From: UBA1181 sp963626555
GTDB lineage: Bacteria > Bacteroidota > Bacteroidia > Bacteroidales > Paludibacteraceae
Reading direction: 5' to 3'
DNA length: 64,000 nt
NCBI GenBank assembly: GCA_963626555.1
Contig: CAVFXQ010000005.1
Coordinates: 1-64,000 of the forward strand
In this document: positions 55,723 through 64,000 of the stretch, piece by piece
How the letters are laid out: every line of letters starts with the position of its first letter
Position numbering within the stretch: the stretch's first letter is position 1
Position numbers and translations under genes: made by a program
Notes under the pieces: model-generated
The model's database searches: none
Told to the model about the DNA's origin: nothing
Seen by the model: only the letters and a program-made list of their open reading frames with translations

Positions 55723-57363
55723 CTAACCTCTTCTTTTTCTTCTCTTTCTATCCTTGTCTTTCTTTTTCTTCTTATTCTTCTTAGAGACCTTCTTATCATC
55801 GTCCAACTGCTCCTCATCTACAATCCTAATTGTCGGTCCATCAAACTCTTTTACCAAAGGCTCTTCGGATGATCTATAATAGGAAACAAATTCGTATGGC
55901 TCACTTTCACTACGATACCGATTAACTGCGGTTACTGTAATCGTATAATGATCGTTAGACAAAAGTGTCTCTTTGTCAAAGACATATTGTGTATCTATTG
56001 TTTTCCCAACCAATCCATCAACCGATTCAAAATCACAACTCACCTCCTCAGGATAAGCATATACCAAATAATAGGAGATAACATCGCCCTCATCTGCCAC
56101 TACTTTATCCCACCGCAAGGTGTCCCCATCCATTCTAAGATTAATCGGAGAAAATGCCTCGGGTGCCTCTCCTTTAACAGGAGTTATTGCAGGACATTGG
56201 AAAAAATCGTTCCTCAAACTATCCAATAGACCTTGCGGGTTTCGAAGAAAATAATGTGTACTATAGAACAATAATCCATCTATGTTAATTGATTCGTCAT
56301 TATTAAATCGCATCTGACGCACCAACTCATTAGGAGTCTTCCAAGCTCTCGGGGAATTAACTTCTAATCCCGATGCATATAATCCAAAATACAAATGACA
56401 ACTTGAAGGAATGTTTTCTCTCCACCAACGGGCTACTATCGCATAATCCGCACCTTTCTTGCCTATCTCCCAATAGAGTTGTGGTGCTATATAATCAATC
56501 CACCCTTCTTTTGCCCATAACAACACATCGGCATACAAATCATCATAATTAGTTATACCTGCTCTTGTCTTTGATCCTCGACTATCTTTCGATGCATTTC
56601 TCCAAACGCCAAACGGACTGATACCAAACTGGACCCAAGGCTTCGTCTCTTGCAACATCTCATGGATACGTTTCACCGTGTGATTGACATTGTCTCGCCG
56701 CCAATCGCCCTTATTCTTAAAACCTTTCGGATTCTTCTTAAAAGTCTCATCATCAGGGAAATCTTTCCCATTTACTGGATAAGGATAGAAATAATCATCC
56801 AAATGCAGAGCGTCTACGTCATACCGCAAAACAATGTCTTTCAACACCTGCAGTAAATGTTTTTCTGTTTCTTTCAGTCCTGGATTAAAATATATCTTGC
56901 CTCCGTATTGAACAAACAATTCTGGTTTTTTATAGTAAAGGTGTTCTTTTGACAACACCGCCTTTTCGTTGTTCGTGACACGATAAGGATTTATCCATGC
57001 ATGAACTTCCATCCCACGTTTATGTGCCTCTTCTACCATAGTCTTTAACGGATCAAAATCGTTTTTGGGACACTCTCCTTGCTTACCAGTCAACCATTCC
57101 GACCAGGGCTCTATTTCCGATTTATACAAGGCATCCCCCGTCGGACGACATTGAAAAATCACTGTGTTGATGCCTTGACGATATAAAGAATCCAAAAGCA
57201 AGATTAACTCCTGCTTTTGGATTTCTGATTTATTTTCCTTTGTTGTAGGCCAATCAATATTGGCTACCGTCGCAATCCACGCACCTCTCATTTCTCTTTT
57301 TCCTTCAGAAAAAGACAAGTAAGGAATTAATGATATAACGACAAATAAAAAAGCTCTTCTCAT
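55723..57363 (-). CDS. Glycosyl hydrolase-like protein, GHL10/DUF187 (YngK type)
   Basis: A 546-residue exported protein. A signal peptide (about 1-19) precedes a TIM-barrel glycosidase domain with REMRGAWIATVANIDWPTTK, NTVIFQCRPTGDALYKSE and KRGMEVHAWINPYRV, family hallmarks; acidic residues LHLDDYFYP and YIAPQLYWEIG are likely catalytic. A fibronectin-like segment (about 415-500) follows. The last 25 residues are almost all Lys, Arg and Asp, an unusual tail of low complexity. Peptidoglycan or glycan cleavage is suspected in this family. Confidence 0.88.
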   Translation of the reverse strand: MRRAFLFVVISLIPYLSFSEGKREMRGAWIATVANIDWPTTKENKSEIQKQELILLLDSLYRQGINTVIFQCRPTGDALYKSEIEPWSEWLTGKQGECPKNDFDPLKTMVEEAHKRGMEVHAWINPYRVTNNEKAVLSKEHLYYKKPELFVQYGGKIYFNPGLKETEKHLLQVLKDIVLRYDVDALHLDDYFYPYPVNGKDFPDDETFKKNPKGFKNKGDWRRDNVNHTVKRIHEMLQETKPWVQFGISPFGVWRNASKDSRGSKTRAGITNYDDLYADVLLWAKEGWIDYIAPQLYWEIGKKGADYAIVARWWRENIPSSCHLYFGLYASGLEVNSPRAWKTPNELVRQMRFNNDESINIDGLLFYSTHYFLRNPQGLLDSLRNDFFQCPAITPVKGEAPEAFSPINLRMDGDTLRWDKVVADEGDVISYYLVYAYPEEVSCDFESVDGLVGKTIDTQYVFDKETLLSNDHYTITVTAVNRYRSESEPYEFVSYYRSSEEPLVKEFDGPTIRIVDEEQLDDDKKVSKKNKKKKKDKDRKRRKRRG

Positions 57364-57388
57364 GCACCCACAACTTCTTTTTTAACTC

Positions 57389-58678
57389 TTAATCTTTGTA
57401 ACTATGCAACTTCTTAAAGATGAATTTTCCAGACTCCGTCAATATTTTTTGATCAAATGGATACATTTTTCCGTCGTTCCATTTCAAAGCTGCACATTCT
57501 CCACCTTCCGCACTATAACTCCAGTTACACCAACTAACCACCTGATGTCCATCGTTGTCTCCTGCAAATATCTTCAACCATTTGTCGGTCATCGCAGGAC
57601 TGAAATTGGTCAACCCACTTGCATCCGTCGTACCAAACTCCGTAACGAATATCGGTAACGCCTTCAAGATACATGGTACACCCAAAGCAGAATCGCCATG
57701 CTGCATTGGTGTCATAAAATCCGCTCCCACACATCCAAATGTAGTGTCTATAGGAGTTCCATCATTGTGAGACGCAGCATAAAAATGGAAAGAATACATC
57801 AAATTATCATACACCTCACCATTAGGTTGTTGAGGCTCTTGTCCGATCACATCCTGTGGACGCTGACACCATTCTGGTGTTCCACATATACAAACAACAT
57901 CTTTATCCTTCGCACGAATAATCTTCAACATGCTTTCACAATAAGGCTTTATGTGTCGTTTCCATGTAACACTTCCCTTACTCGAATTTGGCTCATTACA
58001 CAACTCGTACAAAACATGTTTTTGATACTGAAAACGTTGTGAGCAATAAGTCCAAAAATCCGCCGCCAAATCAATTCCTGAAACAGGATGTTTACGATAG
58101 CGAACATTCTGTGGATTACCTGGATTCAAAACGTGCCAATCTATCAAACAATACATTCCATTCTCAGCACACCATTTCACAACATTCTCTAAATGTTTTG
58201 ATCTATGGGTTGCGTTATATGCGTATCCTCCCTCCTCATCAACATATACAGCCAAACGGAAAACATTGCAATTCCAATCTTTTCTAAGAGACTTTATATT
58301 CTCCTCCGTAATGTTGGCGACACCAGACCACTGCATCCCATGCGAACTCATTCCTCTCAACTGCACAGGATTTCCTCTTTCGTCACACAAACGTCGAACC
58401 CCGTTCTCATCCGCTTTTACCTGTAGTTTTCCCCATTTCGCAACAGGTGAACCCTTAGGATACTCGTAAGGCATTAAGACCTCAACTTCTTTTGATTCTG
58501 GCGTTACTTTTCCGAATGGAGAAGACTTTTCTGATTTTACTTCTGTCTTCCCTTTTCCTTCACTTGATTTTTTATCTTTGTTTTCTGACGAACAACCAAT
58601 CATCAACGACATCGCCAAAAACACATACGCAAATCTCATAGAAATAAACTTCTTAATCATTATATTTTCGTCTTTCAA
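57389..58678 (-). CDS. GH5-family endoglucanase-type lipoprotein
   Basis: A 429-residue surface or periplasmic lipoprotein: a signal with lipobox SLMIGCSS, then a Ser/Lys-rich linker (to about 65) and a GH5 catalytic barrel. The acid/base Glu is in LYELCNEPNSS and the nucleophile in PIFVTEFGTTD; RLAVYVDEEGGYAYN and CNWSYSAEG are other family blocks. Subfamily 2 endoglucanases look like this, so beta-1,4-glucan is the probable substrate. It starts at 58678 or at the internal ATG at 58660. It lies 25 bp upstream of the GHL10 gene, which it may accompany. Confidence 0.9.
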   Translation of the reverse strand: MKDENIMIKKFISMRFAYVFLAMSLMIGCSSENKDKKSSEGKGKTEVKSEKSSPFGKVTPESKEVEVLMPYEYPKGSPVAKWGKLQVKADENGVRRLCDERGNPVQLRGMSSHGMQWSGVANITEENIKSLRKDWNCNVFRLAVYVDEEGGYAYNATHRSKHLENVVKWCAENGMYCLIDWHVLNPGNPQNVRYRKHPVSGIDLAADFWTYCSQRFQYQKHVLYELCNEPNSSKGSVTWKRHIKPYCESMLKIIRAKDKDVVCICGTPEWCQRPQDVIGQEPQQPNGEVYDNLMYSFHFYAASHNDGTPIDTTFGCVGADFMTPMQHGDSALGVPCILKALPIFVTEFGTTDASGLTNFSPAMTDKWLKIFAGDNDGHQVVSWCNWSYSAEGGECAALKWNDGKMYPFDQKILTESGKFIFKKLHSYKD

Positions 58679-58772
58679 TTTATACTATAGGTTAGTAATA
58701 TTTAGCAAGCGAATTTATAAATAATTCTAAAAAGAAACAACATTCATCTGATTGATTGTTTTTCTTATTCTG

Positions 58773-59489
58773 TTAGCGTCCCCAACCTGTTTTTTTCATT
58801 CTATGCATTGAATTCATTATCTTTATTTGTTTCTTAGTCAATTTTGACGAGGGATTTTTCGGATCAGACTTCAACGGTGCAGGAAGACACGCTGCCAACA
58901 TTGCTGCTTCCGACCTCGTCAATTTCGACGCTGAATGTTTGTAATAATACTGTGATGCGGACTCAACTCCATAGATTCCATCTCCTAACTCCACGACATT
59001 TAGATAAATCTCCATAATCCGTTGCTTGCTGTTAAAAGTCTCCAACAGCAATGTCATATAGGCTTCTATAGCCTTACGAAACCACGAACGAGACGGCCAT
59101 AAAAATACATTCTTTGCCGTTTGTTGCGAAATTGTACTCGCTCCATATAGCGTCTTCCCTTTTTCATTTAGTTTACGAGCTTTCTTTATCGCTTCAAAAT
59201 CAAAACCATTATGGGCTAAAAACAAATTGTCCTCCGACGCTATCACCGCTGTAATCATCTGTGCTGATATTTTATCTATTGAAACCCATTCCTGATCCAT
59301 CTTCATAGACTTACCATCTCGCCATTGCTCCACAACTCGAATTAACATCAAGGGCGTTACCCTCACCGAAACATAACGCAACGAAAAGGCACTAAAAACA
59401 GACAAAACGAGCAACGAAACTAACAGCCATAATACGCTTTTCCCGACTCTTCTAAAAATTTGTCGTAGCTTCATCTTCGAAATAAACAT
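58773..59489 (-). CDS. mtgA: Monofunctional biosynthetic peptidoglycan transglycosylase MtgA
   Basis: Polymerises lipid II into glycan strands. The 238 residues have one N-terminal membrane anchor (about 17-38) and a GT51 domain with catalytic Glu in IASEDNLFLAHNGFD, the second motif GASTISQQTAKNVFLWPSRSW and a later ETFNSKQRIMEIYLNVVELG followed by YGVESASQYYY. An ATG at 59474 is an alternative start. It ends about 95 bp before the GH5 gene and lies 26 bp after the YhcH-family gene. Confidence 0.94.
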   Translation of the reverse strand: MFISKMKLRQIFRRVGKSVLWLLVSLLVLSVFSAFSLRYVSVRVTPLMLIRVVEQWRDGKSMKMDQEWVSIDKISAQMITAVIASEDNLFLAHNGFDFEAIKKARKLNEKGKTLYGASTISQQTAKNVFLWPSRSWFRKAIEAYMTLLLETFNSKQRIMEIYLNVVELGDGIYGVESASQYYYKHSASKLTRSEAAMLAACLPAPLKSDPKNPSSKLTKKQIKIMNSMHRMKKTGWGR

Positions 59490-59515
59490 TAATTAGGGAC
59501 AATTACAACAAATAA

Positions 59516-59971
59516 TTATTTATCTGTAAATCTAACTTTTACAACTAATTTCTTAATAACACCTTCTCCAATTATCGGTGCATGCGCATCATCCGGCAAA
59601 AAAATGGCGAAAGAACCAATAGGAACAGAAACAACTGTGTCAAATCTATCGTCATAGAAAAACAAATCTTTTTCTGGATAACTTTCTGACAATTTTTCAC
59701 AAGAGTTTCTATTCTTATACCCAATTCTCTCTTCTATCGTCAGTGGAATATGAATATCTAAAAACTGGTCATGTGCTTCTAATTTCGCACTCTCTACAGA
59801 CCTTAAATTTTCTTCATTTACATTGATAATAAAGTCCTCATCTATCTTAATCTTTCCAACTCCATGAGTGAAATGCTTCATATCAATTTTGTTGATTTCT
59901 TCAATTACCTTCTCAAAACCACTGCACAAATCTTTGTACAATTTCAAGTTCTCTATCGTATCAAGTATCAT
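59516..59971 (-). CDS. YhcH/YjgK/YiaL family protein
   Basis: A 151-residue cupin-like protein. HDQFLDIHIPLTIEERIG, ESYPEKDLFFYDDRF and IFLPDDAHAP hold the His/Glu pattern that binds a metal in this family, which includes the sialic-acid-locus NanQ anomerase and YiaL. Length fits. The exact sugar is unknown. It lies between glnA and mtgA; a hairpin precedes it. Confidence 0.9.
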   Translation of the reverse strand: MILDTIENLKLYKDLCSGFEKVIEEINKIDMKHFTHGVGKIKIDEDFIINVNEENLRSVESAKLEAHDQFLDIHIPLTIEERIGYKNRNSCEKLSESYPEKDLFFYDDRFDTVVSVPIGSFAIFLPDDAHAPIIGEGVIKKLVVKVRFTDK

Positions 59972-59989
59972 TCTTTTTCAAAAGTTAAC

Positions 59990-60030
59990 GAGAAGACGAG
60001 AACAATCATCTTGCTCTCGTCTTCTCTTTT
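59990..60030. terminator. Hairpin downstream of glnA
   Basis: GAGAAGACGAGA (59990-60001) and TCTCGTCTTCTC (60015-60026) make a perfect 12-bp stem. The plus strand continues TTTTATT; the minus-strand side, which glnA would use, has GTTAACTTTT, so the T tract is weak there. Confidence 0.6.
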
Positions 60031-60075
60031 ATTCATTAATTAAAAACTTTCCTTTATAGTCTATCAAGCACTATA

Positions 60076-62268
60076 CTATCTTGCACAGAATATCTCACGA
60101 TATTTTGGCAACGGCCAAATATCGTCATCCACAACCAACTCTAACGCATCTATATGCTCTCGAATTTCTTCCATCGTAGGACGTACAGTTTTGTCATACG
60201 CAGCTGCTTTCACCTCTTCATTGGCAGAATTGTGATTGGCATTGTGACGTTCTTCAGTCATTCTCTTCACCAACTTCTTGATGGCCGTTACATGCGCAGA
60301 AATCTCACGAATCAAATCTTTCCGATCTTCCGCCAACACTTCGTATTCTTCAGCAGAAAATAGTTGCTTCAAACCACATAAATTCTCAATCAAACGATTT
60401 TGATAACTTACCGCTGTTGGAACAATATGGTTAATCGCCATATCTCCTAGAGTACGAGACTCAATCTGTACTTTTTTAGAAAATTTCTCATACTCAACCT
60501 CTACACGGCCGTGTATTTCAGCCTCTGAGAAAATACCCTCTCCCAAAAGCACCTCTTTAGATGCAGAATCTAAGTACTTTGAAATTGCTTCAGGAACACT
60601 TGTGATATTGGTCAAACCACGACGAGCAGCCTCTTTTTTCCACTCTTCTGAATATCCATCTCCATCAAAACGAACTGGTTTTGACTCTACTATTAATCTC
60701 TTCAAAACCTGGAAAATCGCCTCTTCTTTACCTTTGCCCTCATTAATCAACTTATCTACTTCTTGCTTGAATAGATTCAATTGATGCGCTACGGCTGAAT
60801 CTAAAGCAATTATCGGAGCAGCACAGTTGGCTGAAGAACCTACAGCACGAAATTCAAAACGATTCCCCGTAAATGCAAACGGAGACGTTCTATTTCGATC
60901 CGTATTATCCAACATAATGTCTGGAATACGTGCAATTCCTAACTTTAATGCCGTCTTCTCTGCAGGTGTCATCTTATTGTCTCCTACTTGGTCTGCCAAA
61001 TTGTCTAACATCAACGACAAACTCTTGCCTAAAAAGACGGAAAGAATTGCAGGAGGAGCCTCATTTGCCCCTAATCGATAAGTGTTGCTAGCACTCATTA
61101 TAGATGCTCGAAGCAAATCCTGATGTTTATAAACTGCCATCATCACATTCACTAAAAAAGTGATAAATAACATATTACCTTTAGGATTCTTAGCAGGAGA
61201 AAGCAAATTTATTCCGGTATCAGTTGTCATTGACCAGTTATTGTGCTTACCTGATCCATTCACAGATGCAAATGGTTTTTCATGCAGCAACACTTGGAAT
61301 GAGTGTCTGCGAGCGATTTTTTTCATCAAGTCCATCACCAACTGATTATGGTCGTTCGCCAAGTTGGCTTCTTCAAAGATTGGGGCGAACTCAAACTGAT
61401 TTGGGGCAACTTCGTTGTGGCGTGTTTTCAAAGGTATTCCTAATTTATGGGACTCAAACTCCAAATCTCGCATAAACGACGTTACTCGTTCTGGTATAGA
61501 ACCAAAATAATGGTCATCTAATTGTTGGTCTTTCGCTGAGGCATGCCCCATCAGCGTGCGTCCCGTCATACACAAATCAGGTCGTGCACTGAAAAGAGCT
61601 GAATCAACCAAAAAATACTCTTGCTCCCACCCCAAGTTCGTTTGAACCTTCGATATGTTCTTATCAAAATACTGGCAAACCGCAACCGCCGCCTTGTCCA
61701 ACGCCGAAATGGCTTTCAACAACGGTGTTTTATAATCCAAAGCCTCTCCAGTATATGAAATAAAAATTGTTGGAATACAGAGCGTCGACCCAACAACAAA
61801 TGCAGGAGAAGACAAGTCCCACGCAGTATACCCTCGCGCCTCAAACGTGTTTCTCAGACCTCCATTAGGAAATGACGAAGCATCTGGCTCTTGTTGTATC
61901 AACACCTTCCCTGAGAAATGCTCAATCACTTCACCATTGTCATCAAAGTCTACGAAACCATCGTGCTTCTCTGCCGTACCATCCGTCAAAGGCTGAAACC
62001 AGTGCGTGTAATGTGTTGCTCCTCTCTCACTCGCCCATCTACGCATTCCAGTTGCAATCTGGTCTGCTATGTTTCTGTCAAAAAGAACCCCCTTTTCAAC
62101 AGCTGCGATAAAGGCCTTGTAAACATCCTTAGACAGATAATCTCTCATCTTGTCTTTGGTAAACACATTGATTGCGTAATAGTCGGATAGATTACCCAAA
62201 GGTTTTACTACCTTTAATGGCTTTCTATTATACAACTCTTTCAACGCACTAAATCTCATGATTGCCAT
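60076..62268 (-). CDS. glnA: Glutamine synthetase type III (GSIII)
   Basis: Assimilates ammonium into glutamate. The 730 residues are the long type III form typical of Bacteroidota, starting like the B. fragilis enzyme (RFSALKELYNRKPLKV, LSDYYAINVF). Type III signature blocks include GATHYTHWFQPLT, PNGGLRNTFEARGYTAWD, NLGWEQEYFLVD, TRHNEVAPNQFEFAP and SVNGSGKHNNWSM. The ATG at 62259 is a possible start too. A -7 box lies about 70 nt upstream. No PII or ammonium transporter gene is adjacent. Confidence 0.97.
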   Translation of the reverse strand: MAIMRFSALKELYNRKPLKVVKPLGNLSDYYAINVFTKDKMRDYLSKDVYKAFIAAVEKGVLFDRNIADQIATGMRRWASERGATHYTHWFQPLTDGTAEKHDGFVDFDDNGEVIEHFSGKVLIQQEPDASSFPNGGLRNTFEARGYTAWDLSSPAFVVGSTLCIPTIFISYTGEALDYKTPLLKAISALDKAAVAVCQYFDKNISKVQTNLGWEQEYFLVDSALFSARPDLCMTGRTLMGHASAKDQQLDDHYFGSIPERVTSFMRDLEFESHKLGIPLKTRHNEVAPNQFEFAPIFEEANLANDHNQLVMDLMKKIARRHSFQVLLHEKPFASVNGSGKHNNWSMTTDTGINLLSPAKNPKGNMLFITFLVNVMMAVYKHQDLLRASIMSASNTYRLGANEAPPAILSVFLGKSLSLMLDNLADQVGDNKMTPAEKTALKLGIARIPDIMLDNTDRNRTSPFAFTGNRFEFRAVGSSANCAAPIIALDSAVAHQLNLFKQEVDKLINEGKGKEEAIFQVLKRLIVESKPVRFDGDGYSEEWKKEAARRGLTNITSVPEAISKYLDSASKEVLLGEGIFSEAEIHGRVEVEYEKFSKKVQIESRTLGDMAINHIVPTAVSYQNRLIENLCGLKQLFSAEEYEVLAEDRKDLIREISAHVTAIKKLVKRMTEERHNANHNSANEEVKAAAYDKTVRPTMEEIREHIDALELVVDDDIWPLPKYREIFCAR

Positions 62269-62338
62269 AGCACGGACTTTTTAGTTTATTAAAAACGAAA
62301 TTTTCTTTGCTCCCCCTTTTATTTTCAGGCTTGCGTTG

Positions 62339-62346
62339 CAAAATTA
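62339..62346 (-). promoter_or_regulatory. -7 element upstream of glnA
   Basis: The complement of 62339-62346 reads TAATTTTG, matching TAnnTTTG, about 70 nt before the glnA start. A T-rich tract takes the -33 position, without a clean TTTG. Confidence 0.4.
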
Positions 62347-62350
62347 GCGA

Positions 62351-62384
62351 TTTTAAAAAAAACACCCCCTATTTTCAAGGGGGT
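62351..62384 (-). terminator. Rho-independent terminator of the sirtuin-SpoU unit
   Basis: On the minus strand, ACCCCC and GGGGGT (62364-62369 and 62379-62384) form a GC stem followed by GTTTTTTTT, 11 nt past the methyltransferase stop. It separates that unit from glnA. Confidence 0.85.
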
Positions 62385-62395
62385 ATTTTCTAAAA

Positions 62396-62941
62396 TTATA
62401 TCATTTTTTCTAAAAATGTCCACATTATGATTCCTGCCGTTACCGAAACGTTCAGAGAATGTTTTGTACCATATTGCGGAATCTCTATACACCCATCGGA
62501 AATATCAACTACTTTCTGGTCAACACCCTTCACTTCATTTCCTAAAACAACAGCATATTTTGTGTCCTTCTCTAATTTCAACTCGGGCAACTTCACACTT
62601 CCTTCTACTTGTTCTATAGAATATACATAATATCCTTGTTCTTTCAAATCCTTGACAGCCTGAACGGCATCGGCATAGGATTGCCAGTCAACTGACATTT
62701 CCGCTCCCAACGCTGTTTTGTGTATTTCAGGGTGCGGTGGCGTCGATGTGATTCCACACAAACATATCTTCTCAATTCTGAAGGCATCCGCTGTCCTAAA
62801 CACAGAGCCTACATTATACATACTTCGCACATTGTCTAAAACTACCACTAATGGAAGCTTTTTCGCATTTTTATACTCTTCTGTCGTTATTCGATTTAAT
62901 TCCGTTACCTCTAATTTTCTCATCACCTTCTTATTTTCCAC
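62396..62941 (-). CDS. RNA 2'-O-methyltransferase, TrmH/SpoU family
   Basis: A 181-residue SPOUT enzyme without the N-terminal substrate domain of RlmB. Motif 1 is DNVRSMYNVGSVFRTADAF, motif 2 VVLGNEVKGVDQ, and motif 3 IPQYGTKHSLNVSVTAGI; together they form the SAM-binding knot. Likely target is the ribose of tRNA or rRNA, which cannot be told from sequence. It follows the sirtuin gene by 6 bp. Confidence 0.92.
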   Translation of the reverse strand: MENKKVMRKLEVTELNRITTEEYKNAKKLPLVVVLDNVRSMYNVGSVFRTADAFRIEKICLCGITSTPPHPEIHKTALGAEMSVDWQSYADAVQAVKDLKEQGYYVYSIEQVEGSVKLPELKLEKDTKYAVVLGNEVKGVDQKVVDISDGCIEIPQYGTKHSLNVSVTAGIIMWTFLEKMI

Positions 62942-62947
62942 ATACTT

Positions 62948-63643
62948 TTATGCTTGAGACTCCAAAATTTTCTTCAGCTCTTTCATTCCCTCTGAAGCTC
63001 CTTTATTAATCATTGTCACCTTATGCGATGTATTCACAAACACTGGCTTCGGATCAACTATATAAACAGGAACATTCAAAGGAACGTAATTAATTAAAGA
63101 CGCTGCTGGATATACATTTAAGGATGTACCTATTATCACAAAAATATCTGACTGAGACGCTATATTCATCGCTAACTCCATATTAGGAACTGCTTCACCA
63201 AACCATACGATATAGGGTCTTAACTGACCGCCATCGGGTGCTTTATCTCCTACATGTATTTCGCAGTTTTCATCTGTTAGCGTTAATGTTTTTTCTACAT
63301 TTCTAACAGAACATACTTTCATTATTTCACCATGTAGATGAATGATGTTTTTACTTCCTGCTCGTTCATGCAAATCATCAATATTCTGCGTGATTATCTG
63401 AACCTCAAAGTTCTTCTCCAACTCAACCAAACCCACATGTCCATAGTTAGGCTGATGCGTATGATTCTCTCTTCGCATCTTATTGTAGAAATCAAGCACT
63501 AACTCGGGATTCCGCATAAAACCTTCTGGAGTACAAACATCTTCTACTCGATATTGATTCCACAATCCTCCAGCATCCCGAAATGTACTAATTCCACTCT
63601 CCGCACTAATTCCTGCACCTGTCAGAACAACTAATTTTTTCAT
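62948..63643 (-). CDS. NAD-dependent protein deacylase (sirtuin, CobB-like)
   Basis: Removes acyl groups from Lys using NAD+. The 231 residues carry LTGAGISAESGISTFRD, TQNIDDLHERAG and the catalytic His in IHLHGEIMKV, then RPYIVWFGEAVP. The zinc-ribbon Cys are not complete: only VCS and ENC are seen instead of two CxxC pairs, so the enzyme may not bind structural zinc. The ATG at 63643 is used; an upstream TTG would extend it by three residues. Confidence 0.93.
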   Translation of the reverse strand: MKKLVVLTGAGISAESGISTFRDAGGLWNQYRVEDVCTPEGFMRNPELVLDFYNKMRRENHTHQPNYGHVGLVELEKNFEVQIITQNIDDLHERAGSKNIIHLHGEIMKVCSVRNVEKTLTLTDENCEIHVGDKAPDGGQLRPYIVWFGEAVPNMELAMNIASQSDIFVIIGTSLNVYPAASLINYVPLNVPVYIVDPKPVFVNTSHKVTMINKGASEGMKELKKILESQA

Positions 63644-63652
63644 CTCGGTCAA

Positions 63653-64000
63653 CTAATATTTTCTTTCAAAGATTTCAGAATAGATAAAGGCACGACGAAC
63701 CTCGTCCATATTCGTAATGTCAAGTGAAACATTCGTCGATTCTTCTTCCTCACTTTTCTTAGGGAAAGAGGATGGTTTGAATCCCGTAGAAGACACACCT
63801 TCTTCTGTATTCAGGACGCTCATTTTCGTTTCATATTTTTTTTGCTTTTCCCTTATCTGCGATCTTTTTAAATCTTCCTCTCGCTTTCTTCTTTTCTCCG
63901 TTTCAATCCGTTCTGCCTCTGTTCTTCGTTTGATTTCTTCTAATGCTTTCTGTATAGTTTCCTCCCGTGTTTCAGACTCATTTTGTTGTCTTGTCTCTAC
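63653..64000 (-). CDS. C-terminal part of a charged coiled-coil protein (partial)
   Basis: An open frame enters at the window end and stops at 63653, 9 bp before the sirtuin gene. The 115 visible residues begin with a highly charged helix (EEIKRRTEAERIETEKRRKRE and similar), then a Ser/Glu-rich linker and a conserved-looking end, MDEVRRAFIYSEIFERKY. I recall such C-termini in uncharacterised Bacteroidales proteins but assign no function. The start lies beyond the window. Confidence 0.8.
   Translation of the reverse strand, partial: VETRQQNESETREETIQKALEEIKRRTEAERIETEKRRKREEDLKRSQIREKQKKYETKMSVLNTEEGVSSTGFKPSSFPKKSEEEESTNVSLDITNMDEVRRAFIYSEIFERKY

Overview
The window looks like a chromosomal segment of a Bacteroidota bacterium, most likely order Bacteroidales. 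The evidence is a type III glutamine synthetase, a GSCFA protein, a one-protein hybrid two-component regulator, outer-membrane barrels ending in Phe, and promoters of the Bacteroidota form (TTTG, about 19-22 nt, TAnnTTTG). The best promoters precede the beta-helix lipoprotein, alaS, the 5-alpha-reductase-like gene and tRNA-Arg. Base composition is AT-rich. A 10-N scaffold gap at 1283-1292 splits the first gene.

Layout. 1-3830: the 3' part of a type I restriction gene (hsdR) and a 5'-truncated ATPase behind short repeats, a worn accessory region. 3921-11400 (+): beta-helix lipoprotein, secreted endonuclease/phosphatase-fold protein, LytS/LytTR-type two-component pair, COG2509 flavoprotein and a MurC/Mpl-like ligase. 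11408-14409 (+): a compact AT-rich restriction-modification module with a HhaI-like m5C methyltransferase, a HaeIII-type endonuclease and a methyltransferase very close to M.HaeIII (GGCC). 14515-22630: DegP/HtrA protease, AlaS, M23 peptidase, GSCFA protein, MtaB and a small winged-helix protein.

22995-37872 is all on the minus strand. In transcription order it holds an outer-membrane barrel, ApbE, a 1386-aa hybrid sensor/regulator, then a tight unit: PqqD-like protein, ATP-grasp ligase, DapDC-like PLP decarboxylase, a fusion of a urea-transporter-like membrane domain to an M23 peptidase, an outer-membrane barrel, a TPR protein and a WYL regulator. This unit is my main candidate for an undescribed system. 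It resembles peptide- or carrier-bound amino-acid modification coupled to envelope export, but its product cannot be read from sequence.

38126-42175 encodes a 1349-aa protein with a Schlafen-type AlbA_2 domain, followed by tRNA-Arg(ACG). 42617-47570 (minus) holds a TonB-C-like protein, RsmE, FolD, Ffh, a small secreted protein and MscS. 47751-49814 (+) pairs an SRD5A-like steroid 5-alpha-reductase homologue with an Old Yellow Enzyme. 49874-55615 (+) is a menaquinone operon, menF-menD-menB-menC, with a solitary adenine methyltransferase inserted after menF. 55723-64000 (minus) holds a GHL10-type glycosidase, a GH5 lipoprotein, MtgA, a YhcH-family protein, GSIII, an SpoU methyltransferase, a sirtuin and the end of a charged coiled-coil protein.
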